A stretch of 64,000 nt of DNA from Hymenobacter cheonanensis (GTDB taxonomy: Bacteria; Bacteroidota; Bacteroidia; Cytophagales; Hymenobacteraceae), in assembly GCF_030581075.1 (NCBI RefSeq), contig NZ_JAUQSW010000001.1, positions 186,001 through 250,000 of the forward strand, read 5' to 3'. The notes under the pieces were generated by a model, which was not told the DNA's origin, ran no database searches, and saw only the letters and a list, made by a program, of their open reading frames with translations. Position numbers and translations under genes: made by a program. How positions within the stretch are numbered: position 1 is the stretch's first letter; each line of letters starts with the position of its first letter. Shown piece by piece: positions 26,021-36,188 of this stretch.

Positions 26021-29000
26021 GTGAATAGACCGTTGTTGCTCCTGCTGCCAGCTTTGGCAGCGCTGGGCCTGACTACTCAGTGCCAATCGAGCAAGCCTGC
26101 CGCTACGGCTGCCACGGTTGCTCCGGCTACTGGGCCAGTTACCCCGAAGGAGTACCGCTACGAAACCGCGCCCAACGACCCACTCGGCGTGCGCGTGTAC
26201 AAGCTGGCTAACGGCCTGACTGTCTACCTATCAGACTACAAAAACGCGCCGCGCATCCAAACCTACGTGGCCGTGCGGGCAGGTTCTAAGAATGACCCGG
26301 CCACCGCCACCGGGCTAGCCCACTACCTGGAGCACATGGTGTTTAAGGGCACCTCGAAGCTCGGCACCAAGGACTGGAGCAAGGAAAAGCCGGAACTGGA
26401 CAAGATTGAGGCGCTGTACGAAACCTACCGCGGCGAGCGTAACGACCCGGTGGCCCGCAAGCGCACCTACCACCAGATTGACTCCATCTCGGGGGTGGCC
26501 GCGCGCTATGCCGTGCCCAACGAGTACGACAAGCTGATGGGCAGCATCGGGGCCAAGGGCTCGAACGCGCACACCTCCAACGAGGAAACGGTGTACGAGG
26601 AAAACATCCCGAGCAACCAGCTCGAAAAGTGGGCCGCCGTGCAAAGCGAGCGCTTTCAGGAGATGGTGCCGCGCCTGTTTCACACCGAGTTGGAGGCGGT
26701 GTATGAGGAAAAAAATACGGGCTTAGATTCAGATTTCCGCAAGGAGTTTGAGGCACTGAATGCCAGCCTCTTCCCCACTCACCCGTATGGCACGCAGACG
26801 ACCATCGGCACGATTGAGCACCTGCAAAACCCGTCGATAACGGAAATTAAAAAGTACTTCGGCGAGTACTACGTGCCCGGCAACATGGCGCTTTGCCTGA
26901 GCGGCGACCTGGACTACGACCAGACCATCCGGCTGATTGACAAGTACTTTGGTGGGCTAGCCAGCAAGCCGGTGCCGACGTTTAGCGCGCCGGTAGAAAA
27001 GCCGCTGACCGCGCCCATCGTAAAAGAGGTTCTGGGACCGCAGTCGGAGAACGTGATGCTAGGCTACCGCTTGCCTGGCAAGGCTACCCGCGACGCCCTG
27101 CGCCTGCGGATGCTGGATAAAATCCTGTCCAACGGCCAGGCCGGCCTCTTCGACCTCGACCTGAACCAGCAGCAGAAGGTATTGCAGGCGCAGAGCCTCA
27201 CCGACCTCAACGACGACTACTCCTCGCACGTGCTCTACGGCACCCCACGCCAGGGCCAGAAGCTGGAAGATGTGCAGGCGCTGATGCTGGCCGAAATAGC
27301 CAAAGTGAAGCGCGGCGACTTCCCCGACTGGCTCATCCCGGCCATCGTGAACAACGAGAAACTGAGCCGCACCAAGAGCTACGAAAGCAACGAGGCGCGG
27401 GCCAGCGCCATGTACGAGGCGTTTATCGAGCGCGTGAGCTGGGCCGACTACGTGCAGCAGAACGAAGATTTTGCCACCATCACCAAGGCCGAAATCATCA
27501 AGTTTGCTAACGACAACTACGGCCAGAACTACGTGGCCGTGTTCAAGCGCACCGGCGAGGACCCAAACAAGGTGAAGGTGGTGAAGCCGGCCATAACGCC
27601 GGTGCCCGCCAACCGCGACGCGGCCTCGGCTTACTACAAGGAAGTGTCGGCGCTGCCGAGCACCGAGCTGAAGCCGGTTTTTATCGACTACAAGAAGGAC
27701 ATTCAGACGGCCGAAATCAAGCCCGGCCTGCCGCTCTACTACACCAGAAATACGGAGAACGAGTTATTCAGCCTGTTCTACGTCATCGACCTGGGCACCA
27801 ATAACAATCCGCTGCTCGACGTAGCCACGGACTATTTGCAGTACCTGGGCACCGGCCAGTACTCGGCGGCACAGCTACAGCAGGAGTTCTACAAGCTAGG
27901 GTGCTCATTTGCCGTTAGCAGCAGCCCGGACCGCGTGCTCATCAGCCTCAGCGGGCTCGATAGCAACCTGGAGCCAGCCATGCAGCTGTTTGAGCAGGTG
28001 CTCAACAACCCGCGCCCCGACGCGACGGCCCTTAAAAACCAGGTGGCCGGCATTTTGAAGCAGCGCCAGGATGCCAAGCTCAACAAGAGCGTGATTCTGA
28101 ACCAGGCCATGCTGAACTACGCCAAGTACGGCCCGCGCAATCCGTTTACGGATATCGTGCCCGAGGCGCAGCTGAAAGCGCTGAAGCCGGAGCAACTGAC
28201 GAGCCTGCTAAAAAGCTTATTAACTTATCAATATCGCGTGCTGTATTATGGGCCGCGCGGAGTATGGGACCATGGTGAAGTTACTGTTGGTGGTCTTGAT
28301 TCGAAAGGGAAATTTGTTTCTAATAGGAATCCTCAACCCGCGCCAGATGGCATAGCCGATATTTTTCGCAGAACCCATCAATCACCAACTCCCCTCAAGC
28401 CGACTCCGCCCGCGAAGGATTTTGCTGAGCAGCCGCTGAAAGACAAGAAAGTCTACTGGGTTGACTACAAGATGGTGCAGGCCGAAATCCTGTTCCTGAC
28501 CAAGGGCGACGTGTACGACCGCCTGATGGCGCCCACCGTGGCGCTCTACAACGAGTATTTCGGCGGCGGCATGGGTAGCATCGTATTTCAGGACCTGCGC
28601 GAGAGTAAGGCGTTAGCCTATTCGGCCATGTCGCGCTACGCGAACGCCGACAAGACGGGCCGCTCGAACTACATCCTCAGCTACATCGGCACGCAGAGCG
28701 ACAAGCTGCCCGAGGCCATGGCCGGTATGGAAGGCCTGCTCACCGACATGCCCCTGGCCGATGCCAACCTGGCCATTGCCAAGCAGAGCATCCGCAACAG
28801 CATCGCCACCGACCGTATCACCCATGAGGGCGTGCTGCTCAGCTACGAGCGGGCCCGCCGGCTAGGCCTCGACTACGACGTGCGCCGCGATGTGTATGAC
28901 CAAACCCAGAATATGACGTTTGCCGAATTGCAGAAATTTCAGCAGGCCAAGATTCGGGGCCAGAACCAGGTTATCCTGGTTATCGGCTCCAAGGACCGGC

Positions 29001-29071
29001 TGAATTTCAAGGAGCTGGCCAAGTACGGTGCCGTGCAGCAACTGACCCTGAAAGAGATTTTCGGGTATTGA
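26021..29071 (+). CDS. M16-family zinc metalloprotease (two-domain)
   Basis: Exported peptidase of 1016 residues from the GTG at 26021; the start MNRPLLLLLPALAALGLTTQ forms a signal sequence. The N-terminal M16 domain has the inverted zinc motif HYLEH in GLAHYLEHMVFKGT and the third ligand in ELEAVYEEKN. The second half is an inactive M16 repeat (IVFQDLRESKALAYS region). Length and order resemble pitrilysin/PqqL-type proteases. An AT-rich patch with unusual codons lies at about 28205-28400 in the second half. It is followed by a REP-like hairpin and then icd. Confidence 0.9.
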   Translation: MNRPLLLLLPALAALGLTTQCQSSKPAATAATVAPATGPVTPKEYRYETAPNDPLGVRVYKLANGLTVYLSDYKNAPRIQTYVAVRAGSKNDPATATGLAHYLEHMVFKGTSKLGTKDWSKEKPELDKIEALYETYRGERNDPVARKRTYHQIDSISGVAARYAVPNEYDKLMGSIGAKGSNAHTSNEETVYEENIPSNQLEKWAAVQSERFQEMVPRLFHTELEAVYEEKNTGLDSDFRKEFEALNASLFPTHPYGTQTTIGTIEHLQNPSITEIKKYFGEYYVPGNMALCLSGDLDYDQTIRLIDKYFGGLASKPVPTFSAPVEKPLTAPIVKEVLGPQSENVMLGYRLPGKATRDALRLRMLDKILSNGQAGLFDLDLNQQQKVLQAQSLTDLNDDYSSHVLYGTPRQGQKLEDVQALMLAEIAKVKRGDFPDWLIPAIVNNEKLSRTKSYESNEARASAMYEAFIERVSWADYVQQNEDFATITKAEIIKFANDNYGQNYVAVFKRTGEDPNKVKVVKPAITPVPANRDAASAYYKEVSALPSTELKPVFIDYKKDIQTAEIKPGLPLYYTRNTENELFSLFYVIDLGTNNNPLLDVATDYLQYLGTGQYSAAQLQQEFYKLGCSFAVSSSPDRVLISLSGLDSNLEPAMQLFEQVLNNPRPDATALKNQVAGILKQRQDAKLNKSVILNQAMLNYAKYGPRNPFTDIVPEAQLKALKPEQLTSLLKSLLTYQYRVLYYGPRGVWDHGEVTVGGLDSKGKFVSNRNPQPAPDGIADIFRRTHQSPTPLKPTPPAKDFAEQPLKDKKVYWVDYKMVQAEILFLTKGDVYDRLMAPTVALYNEYFGGGMGSIVFQDLRESKALAYSAMSRYANADKTGRSNYILSYIGTQSDKLPEAMAGMEGLLTDMPLADANLAIAKQSIRNSIATDRITHEGVLLSYERARRLGLDYDVRRDVYDQTQNMTFAELQKFQQAKIRGQNQVILVIGSKDRLNFKELAKYGAVQQLTLKEIFGY

Positions 29072-29094
29072 CCACCCACGATTACCCTCACGTC

Positions 29095-29178
29095 TGTCAT
29101 GCTGACGAAGGAAGCATCTCGCCAGGGCACGCAACCCTGACGCTATCCTGGCGAGATGCTTCCTTCGTCAGCATGACA
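29095..29178. repeat. REP-like long inverted repeat
   Basis: Arms 29095-29126 and 29147-29178 are perfectly complementary over 32 nt, loop 20 nt, outer TGTCATGCTGA, inner GAAGCATCTCGCC. It is a member of the family described at 564. It lies between the protease gene and icd. Confidence 0.88.
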
Positions 29179-29241
29179 AAGACGAAGAAACGACTGACTT
29201 CCCACCTGAACTGACAACGAATACTAGACAATCTTTTCCTC

Positions 29242-30507
<1,266 letters not shown>

Positions 30508-30524
30508 TATTTTTTTATTCTAAC

Positions 30525-30556
30525 AAATGCGGGAGCAGTAAAGCTCCCGCATTTTT
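30525..30556 (+). terminator. Intrinsic terminator of icd
   Basis: AAATGCGGGAGC pairs with GCTCCCGCATTT (30543-30554), followed by more T. It ends 13 nt before the start codon of the AT-rich ATPase gene. Confidence 0.9.
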
Positions 30557-30568
30557 AGTGTTATTACC

Positions 30569-32059
30569 ATGACTGTTTCTGAAAAAACCATTGTCCTTAA
30601 TCGACTTGATATAGGTTCAGTAATAGCTGAACAAGATGAATTACTTACCCAGTGCTTCGTTTCTCACCATGCACTTGATGAGTTGCTCAATGATAGAAAA
30701 GACCTGATACTGGGTAGTAAAGGAGCAGGTAAGTCCGCTTTATGGAAAGAAATTAAAGAGAAAAGAGGCACTTATTCTCAACTTGATGACACAGAGTTAG
30801 TATTAGCGACTAATCATACTGGTGACCCTGATTTTAGAGAAGTTTTCAAAAGCATATCTTCCACAGATTTTCCTAACGCTGACCAATTGCGAACTGCTTG
30901 GAAAATATATCTACTGGCATTATTTTTCAAACAGATTAAAGAACGTATAGAAGAAGACAAAGAATTAAAATCTTTTGAAAAAGAGTTAAAAAGTTATAAT
31001 ATATTATATACTCAACCTCATAATTTAAAGAAACTCCTCAATTTTGCGATTGATAAAGCTCGTTCAATAAGCAAAGCAGACATAAAAGTTGATGAAGTAG
31101 AGATAGGGGCAGAATTCAAGTCGCATAACTCAAAAAATCACACGAATGAGTTAATTATAATTCCGTTCAATGACCTTTATAAGAAATTAAGTGAAATTGC
31201 AAGCAAATATCAATTTCGGGTTTGGATTATATTAGACCGCTTAGACGAGATTGTGTTAGGTGATGAGGATAAAGAGAATATTATCCTGAAAGGATTACTT
31301 CTGGCTTACCGCGATATTTCTGATTATAAAACATTGCGCGCAAAAATTTTCTTACGCGATGATGTATATCTACGGGTTGGAGACACGGGTCATTTTCCTG
31401 CATTGACCCATATTAATAGTAGGGCTACTAGCCCTATTTCTTGGGAACTAAATGATTTGTTAGAGCTAGTAGTAAAACGGCTTTTAACTAATAAAGACAT
31501 TGCTAAGCTTACAAGCACCAAGAGTAATGTGCAAATGAATTCAGTTGATAGAGAAAAGGTTTTTTATAGCCTATTTCCTAAAAAAATCGACCAAGGTCGT
31601 GCAGCTGATGGATTTAAATGGATATGCGACCGATTATCAGATGGCAATGGCATTGTAACACCGAGAGACCTTTTATCTGTAATTGAGAAAGCAAAGTCTT
31701 TCCAAATTAGACAAAATCAGAGGGATAATGTAGAACTACCAGAAAGCTTGCTATTCACTACTGACTCTATCAGAAAAGCTGTAAAATCAATTTCCAATTC
31801 AAACCTTGAAACAAGAATTTATCCTGAATACCCTGACTTAAAATCAAAAATAAAACTTTTTGAACGCGGTAAGGCAGACCATAATGACTTAGCTCTGGAA
31901 GAATTACTAGGCCAAGATTGGTTATATATTGCAAAAAGGCTAGAGCGTATAGGATTTCTTTATAAAAGACGTAAGAGTGGAGTCGACATTTGGACAATAC
32001 CTTTCTTTTACAGCTTCGCGCTTGAGATAACAAGAGGCTCAAATTTCAAATATAAATAA
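30569..32059 (+). CDS. P-loop ATPase, probably Sll1717-like, AT-rich and likely imported
   Basis: 496 residues. Walker A is GSKGAGKS at 49-56 and Walker B WIILDRLDE at 219-227. The following segment AKIFLRDDVYLRVG and a later ISWELNDLLELVVKRL fit P-loop ATPases of the Sll1717 type, which resemble STAND/ORC-like NTPases. The C-terminal part (LAKRLERIGFLYKRRKSG, split) looks like a winged helix. No effector domain is visible. Base and codon use are strikingly AT-rich compared with both neighbours (icd and a DinB gene), which suggests recent transfer. It is a single gene with no partner, and a defence or conflict role is only a guess. Confidence 0.75.
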   Translation: MTVSEKTIVLNRLDIGSVIAEQDELLTQCFVSHHALDELLNDRKDLILGSKGAGKSALWKEIKEKRGTYSQLDDTELVLATNHTGDPDFREVFKSISSTDFPNADQLRTAWKIYLLALFFKQIKERIEEDKELKSFEKELKSYNILYTQPHNLKKLLNFAIDKARSISKADIKVDEVEIGAEFKSHNSKNHTNELIIIPFNDLYKKLSEIASKYQFRVWIILDRLDEIVLGDEDKENIILKGLLLAYRDISDYKTLRAKIFLRDDVYLRVGDTGHFPALTHINSRATSPISWELNDLLELVVKRLLTNKDIAKLTSTKSNVQMNSVDREKVFYSLFPKKIDQGRAADGFKWICDRLSDGNGIVTPRDLLSVIEKAKSFQIRQNQRDNVELPESLLFTTDSIRKAVKSISNSNLETRIYPEYPDLKSKIKLFERGKADHNDLALEELLGQDWLYIAKRLERIGFLYKRRKSGVDIWTIPFFYSFALEITRGSNFKYK

Positions 32060-32168
32060 TTATTTAATAGGAAGTCACTATTTTCAACTAGTGCGAGTCA
32101 TACTGTACTAAACCCGCACCAGTTGCTAAGCCCCACCTGCTACCTTCGAGGCCTAGCAATTCCCCGCC

Positions 32169-32708
32169 ATGCCCTCCCCCACTCTTCCCGACGACCACCT
32201 GCGCTTTCCCATTGGCCGGCCGCAGTTGCCTGTCGCGCCCCTCTCGCCAGCCGAGCGTGCTGTATATCTGCAGCAGCTGGCCGAGTTTCCGGCGCTGCTG
32301 AAGGCAGCCGTGGAGCGGGCCGGGCCAGCGCGGATGGAGCTGCCCTACCGCCCCGGCGGGTGGACGGGCCGCCAGGTAGTGCATCACCTGGCCGATACGC
32401 ACCCGAATTTGTACAGCCGCTTTCGGCTGGCGCTCACGGAGGACAACCCCACCGTGCGGCCCTTCGATGAGCAGACCTGGGCCGCGCTGCCCGACGTGGC
32501 TGTGACGCCCCTGGCCGTGTCGCTGGAGCTGCTGGCTAGCCTGCATGTGCGCTGGGTAACGCTGCTGGGGCAGTTGAGCGAAGCGCAGTGGCAGCGCACC
32601 TTTTACCACCCGCGCTACCAGACTACCAGCACGCTGGAGCAAGCCTTGGTGCAGTATGCCTGGCACGGGCGGCACCATTTGGCGCACCTGGGGCTGCTGA
32701 GCGGCTAG
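32169..32708 (+). CDS. DinB/YfiT-family putative metal-dependent transferase
   Basis: Four-helix DinB-fold protein of 179 residues, close to YfiT/BstA thiol-transferase-like members. Metal ligands are likely in VVHHLADTH near residue 75 and WHGRHHLAHL near the C-terminus. It follows the AT-rich ATPase, but its composition is back to the GC-rich norm. Confidence 0.88.
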   Translation: MPSPTLPDDHLRFPIGRPQLPVAPLSPAERAVYLQQLAEFPALLKAAVERAGPARMELPYRPGGWTGRQVVHHLADTHPNLYSRFRLALTEDNPTVRPFDEQTWAALPDVAVTPLAVSLELLASLHVRWVTLLGQLSEAQWQRTFYHPRYQTTSTLEQALVQYAWHGRHHLAHLGLLSG

Positions 32709-32759
32709 CCTCAACCCGAGAGCCGAAACACCGGATGCCGTTTAGCTTCTGGGTTGGGG

Positions 32760-33212
32760 CTAGAACTTCGAGATAAGGATGACGCCAAGCACCAACAGCG
32801 CGCAGCCAGCCATGCGGCCAGGCGTGAGGTTGTGCACCTCCGCCCCGAACCAGCCGTACTTGTCGATTATCACCGACATGAGTAGGTTGGCTGAGATGGT
32901 GAGGCCCGCGAAGGCGCCCGCGCCCACTTTGTTTACAAACATGAGGCCCGCTACCACGGCGCCCGCCCCGGCCAGGCCGCCCAGCGGCGCCCACCAGGGC
33001 ATGGTTTGAATGCCTTCCAGCGTCGGCAGCGGCTTGGGGCTGCAAATAAACAGGCAGAACAGCAGTGCGATAATGGGCATGAATGACAGCAGGCTAGCCA
33101 GCCAGGGGTTGACCAGCGACTTCTGCAAAGCGCCATTCATGGGTGGGCCCCAGGCCTGCAGCAAGCCGGCGGCGAGGATGAGGGGGTAGAGGAAGGCCGG
33201 ATTAATCTGCAT
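32760..33212 (-). CDS. YdcZ-type (DUF606) DMT-family membrane protein
   Basis: 150 residues with five hydrophobic helices (MQINPAFLYPLILAAGLLQA, WWAPLGGLAGAGAVVAGLMF). The N-terminal 'one-repeat' DMT form of about 150 residues is typical of YdcZ. Function unknown; transport is presumed. It is followed on the same strand by an ArsB-like gene upstream in transcription order. Confidence 0.82.
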   Translation of the reverse strand: MQINPAFLYPLILAAGLLQAWGPPMNGALQKSLVNPWLASLLSFMPIIALLFCLFICSPKPLPTLEGIQTMPWWAPLGGLAGAGAVVAGLMFVNKVGAGAFAGLTISANLLMSVIIDKYGWFGAEVHNLTPGRMAGCALLVLGVILISKF

Positions 33213-33254
33213 AAAGAGGAGCTGAAAGAGTGGAAAAGCCGTCGTGCCGGGCGG

Positions 33255-34499
33255 CTACAGCAACAGCGAGGCAATAGCCAGCACCAGCGGCACAGTCATG
33301 ACCAGCGCGCCGAGCTTGAGAAACTGCCAGGCGCTGACATCGATATTTTCGCGGCGCAGGGCCACCAGCCACAGCAGCGTGGCCAGCGAGCCGGTGATGG
33401 AAAGATTGGGGCCGAGGTCGATGCCAATGAGCACCGCGCCCTTAACGGTTTCGGGCACGTGGGCGGTTTGCAGCACATTGCCGGCGATGAGGCCGGCGGG
33501 CAGGTTGTTCATGACGTTGCACATAAGCGCTACGCCAACCCCGCTAGCCCAGGTAGTAGCCGCCGCCGACTGCCCGGCCCCGCGCGTGAGCAGCGCCGCC
33601 AGCCACTGCGTAACGCCCGTTTTGCCCAGCGCCTCAACCAGCACAAACAGCCCTGCCACCAGTGGCAGCACCGCCCACGATACATTTTTGACGATGGAAA
33701 ACGGGTTTTTGCGGGCCACCAGCAGTCCCACGGCCGCCGTGAGCGTGCCCGTGATGGCGGTGGGCAACCCTAGCGGCTTGTCGAAGGCCGACGCCAGCAG
33801 CAGCGTGACGGCCGTGACGCCGATGCCGGCCAGTGCCACCTGCCCGCCGCGCTCCAGGGCAGGCAGCTCAATATCGGTAGCGATGGGCTGGCTGAGTACG
33901 GCGCGCTGCGTGTAGCGCAGCATGGCGTAGGTGGCGCCGATGGCCACGGCCGCCGGCAGCAGGTAGCGCGGCAGCCAAACCAGCAGCGGCGGCATGTGCG
34001 CGCCGTAAATCACCAGGTTGGCCGGGTTGGAAATGGGCAGCACAAACGAGGCCGCGTTGGCGATGAAGGCGCAGATGAACAGGTAAGGCAACGGGTTTTT
34101 CACCTTGGCGGCCCGCACGGCGCTGGCCACGGCCGGCGTGAGCACCACGGCCGTAGCATCGTTGGAAAGCAGGGCCGTCACAACTACCCCCACCAAATAG
34201 ATAAGCAAAAACAGCCGCTGGGCCGAGCCCTTGGCCAGCTTGGTGGCGTGGGCGGCCAGCCAGTCGAACAGCTTCTCTTCGCGGGCTATTTCGGCCAGCA
34301 GCATCATGCCCGTCAGAAACAGGTACACATCCAGCCCCTTGGCCACGCCGGCCAGGCCTTCGGCCGGGGTAAGCAGCCTAGCCAGCAGCAGCAGCACGGC
34401 CCCACCCACGGCCCACACATACTCGGGAATTTTGAACGGCCGGGTAATAACCAAGGCAATGGACAGCACCGAGATAACCCAGATAAAAACTATTGACAT
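33255..34499 (-). CDS. ArsB/NhaD-type anion or metalloid permease
   Basis: 414 residues from the ATG at 34499 (MSIVFIWVISVLSIALVITR), about eleven membrane segments. LLSNDATAVVLTPAV and a second CNVMNNLPAGLIAGNVL correspond to the two inverted-repeat ion-transporter signatures of the ArsB family, and NAASFVLPISNPANLVIYG fits arsenite permeases. No arsR or arsC is nearby, so arsenite export is plausible but other anions are possible. Codons upstream of 34499 come from spacer DNA and are excluded. Confidence 0.83.
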   Translation of the reverse strand: MSIVFIWVISVLSIALVITRPFKIPEYVWAVGGAVLLLLARLLTPAEGLAGVAKGLDVYLFLTGMMLLAEIAREEKLFDWLAAHATKLAKGSAQRLFLLIYLVGVVVTALLSNDATAVVLTPAVASAVRAAKVKNPLPYLFICAFIANAASFVLPISNPANLVIYGAHMPPLLVWLPRYLLPAAVAIGATYAMLRYTQRAVLSQPIATDIELPALERGGQVALAGIGVTAVTLLLASAFDKPLGLPTAITGTLTAAVGLLVARKNPFSIVKNVSWAVLPLVAGLFVLVEALGKTGVTQWLAALLTRGAGQSAAATTWASGVGVALMCNVMNNLPAGLIAGNVLQTAHVPETVKGAVLIGIDLGPNLSITGSLATLLWLVALRRENIDVSAWQFLKLGALVMTVPLVLAIASLLL

Positions 34500-34600
34500 G
34501 AAATGGAAACGCGAGGAAATAGTAGTAGAAAACTGCGTAGTCGGCAAGTTGCCGGAGTAGGAATCGTAGCTAGCTTTTGCTGAGAACATCTTTAGAACAT

Positions 34601-34692
34601 CCGTCATGCTGAGCTTGCCGAAGCATCTCTACCGGGTAGTTGAGCCGCTCAGGCAAAGCGGCAGAGATGCTTCAACAAGCTCAGCCTGACGG
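34601..34692. repeat. REP-like long inverted repeat
   Basis: Arms 34601-34630 and 34663-34692 with three mismatches; outer TCATGCTGAGC, inner GAAGCATCTCT. Same family as at 564 and 29095. It lies between the metallophosphoesterase and the permease gene. Confidence 0.8.
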
Positions 34693-34764
34693 ACGCTCTA
34701 AATTATTAGATTCATTTTAATTGTTTTATTTACAATTAGTTAATTCATTTTACTCAACTTGAGG

Positions 34765-35910
34765 CTAGCTGCTGGGGTGCAATGGCTTGGCATTGCGGTT
34801 GGGGCCTAGCTGGGTGCCCAGAATGCCATTGTCTTCCCAGGCGCCGAGGCGGGCGGCGTCGCTGCCCGCGCCCGGCCGGGGCGGCGGCTGGTAGGGCGCC
34901 GGGGCCAGCTGCACCTGGTGGCGGCCGGGCCGGCCGGTAGCATCGCGGGCCTCTACGATAAGGGATAGCGGCAGCGTGGCCCCGGCCGGGCAGGCGGCTG
35001 CGGCCTGCCACACGCCGGCGGCATCGCGCTGCATGGGTTGCCAGGAGCCGCCAGCCAGTTGGTACTGCACGCTCGCTACCGCATTGGCACCCAGCACAAT
35101 GGCCCGGATGGTGAACTGCCGCCCCACGGCCTGGCTGGCGTGGCGCAGCAGCCGGTAATCGGCCGGGGCGGTGATGAGCACGAAGGGAAAGGCGGCATCG
35201 AGCGGCTTAAAGCGCCAGCTCACAATGCCCTGGTCGAGGCTGGTGAGCGAGTAGCCGACCGGCCCTTCCTCAAGCTGACCCGTAGAGCGGGTGGCCGCGT
35301 AGATAGTGGTGCCATCGTTGGCCAGCTCGTTGTAGTGGGTGTGGCCCATGTCGAACAGCGCCACGCGGTGCTGGGCCAGCAGGCTCATAAGCTGCTCGCG
35401 CTCAGCGGCGTCGCGTAAGTCGGCCGGGTAGGTATGCATGAACAGCGCTACTTCGGTGCCGGCCGGCACTTGGCTTAGCTGCTCGCGCAGCCAGGCCAGC
35501 TGCGCGGCGCCCAGCCGAAAATCGGGGCCGCCCGTGCCGGGGCCGCACACATCCAGAAACAGGCACCGCACGCCCTGCACCGTCAGGGCCTTGGGCAGGG
35601 GCGCGGCGGCGGGCACGGCGTAAAAACTGGCGAGGCTGCCCGGCTCCCTATCGTGGTCGCCAGTGATGAGGTGCACCGGCACGCTAGCCAGCCGCAGCGC
35701 CGCCGTTACCAGGCGGTACTGCGCCGGCTGGCCATTGTCGGCCACGTCGCCCGGCAGGTAAATAAAATCGAGCTGGCCGGCGCCTTCTACCTCCAGCTGG
35801 GCCAGGATGGCTAGCAAATCCAGGTAGTTGCGGGCTTTGGCATCGGTGATGTGCAGGTCGCCGAGGTGAGCATACACCAGGGGCCGGGGGCTAGCGGTAC
35901 TCTCAACCAT
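34765..35910 (-). CDS. Metallophosphoesterase (Icc/CpdA-like)
   Basis: Calcineurin-fold phosphoesterase of 381 residues from the ATG at 35910. Metal motifs: GDLHIT, PGDVADNG, TGDHDREPG, FMHTYP and GHTHYN, all present in order. A C-terminal beta-rich domain (FTIRAIVLGANAVASVQYQL) follows residue 270 and may bind the substrate. Homologues act on cyclic nucleotides or other phosphodiesters. It stands alone. Confidence 0.9.
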   Translation of the reverse strand: MVESTASPRPLVYAHLGDLHITDAKARNYLDLLAILAQLEVEGAGQLDFIYLPGDVADNGQPAQYRLVTAALRLASVPVHLITGDHDREPGSLASFYAVPAAAPLPKALTVQGVRCLFLDVCGPGTGGPDFRLGAAQLAWLREQLSQVPAGTEVALFMHTYPADLRDAAEREQLMSLLAQHRVALFDMGHTHYNELANDGTTIYAATRSTGQLEEGPVGYSLTSLDQGIVSWRFKPLDAAFPFVLITAPADYRLLRHASQAVGRQFTIRAIVLGANAVASVQYQLAGGSWQPMQRDAAGVWQAAAACPAGATLPLSLIVEARDATGRPGRHQVQLAPAPYQPPPRPGAGSDAARLGAWEDNGILGTQLGPNRNAKPLHPSS

Positions 35911-36188
35911 AGGCAGGCACCAGCAGCATGTAGAGGCCTGGCAACGCCCCGGAACCGCCGGGCTGGTAAGCGTCAGCATACGCTCGCGCAACGCTTAGGT
36001 TCCAATCAGTTATCGCTAGGCATTCCGCCCCAACCTATCGGCTACGTTTTCTTCACGAAGCCTTCATGAGCGGCCGGGGCACGCGGCAGCGGGTAGCGGG
36101 CGGCGCCGGTTTCGGGACGGGGCTGGCGCCCAACGACTACGGGCGGGTGGCTAGCCGGAAGTTGCGGGCGCCGGTGTAAATTTCGGCG

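Noticed and set aside
33255..34499. An arsenic-resistance operon
   Set aside because: Only an ArsB-like permease is present; no arsR, arsC or arsA nearby.
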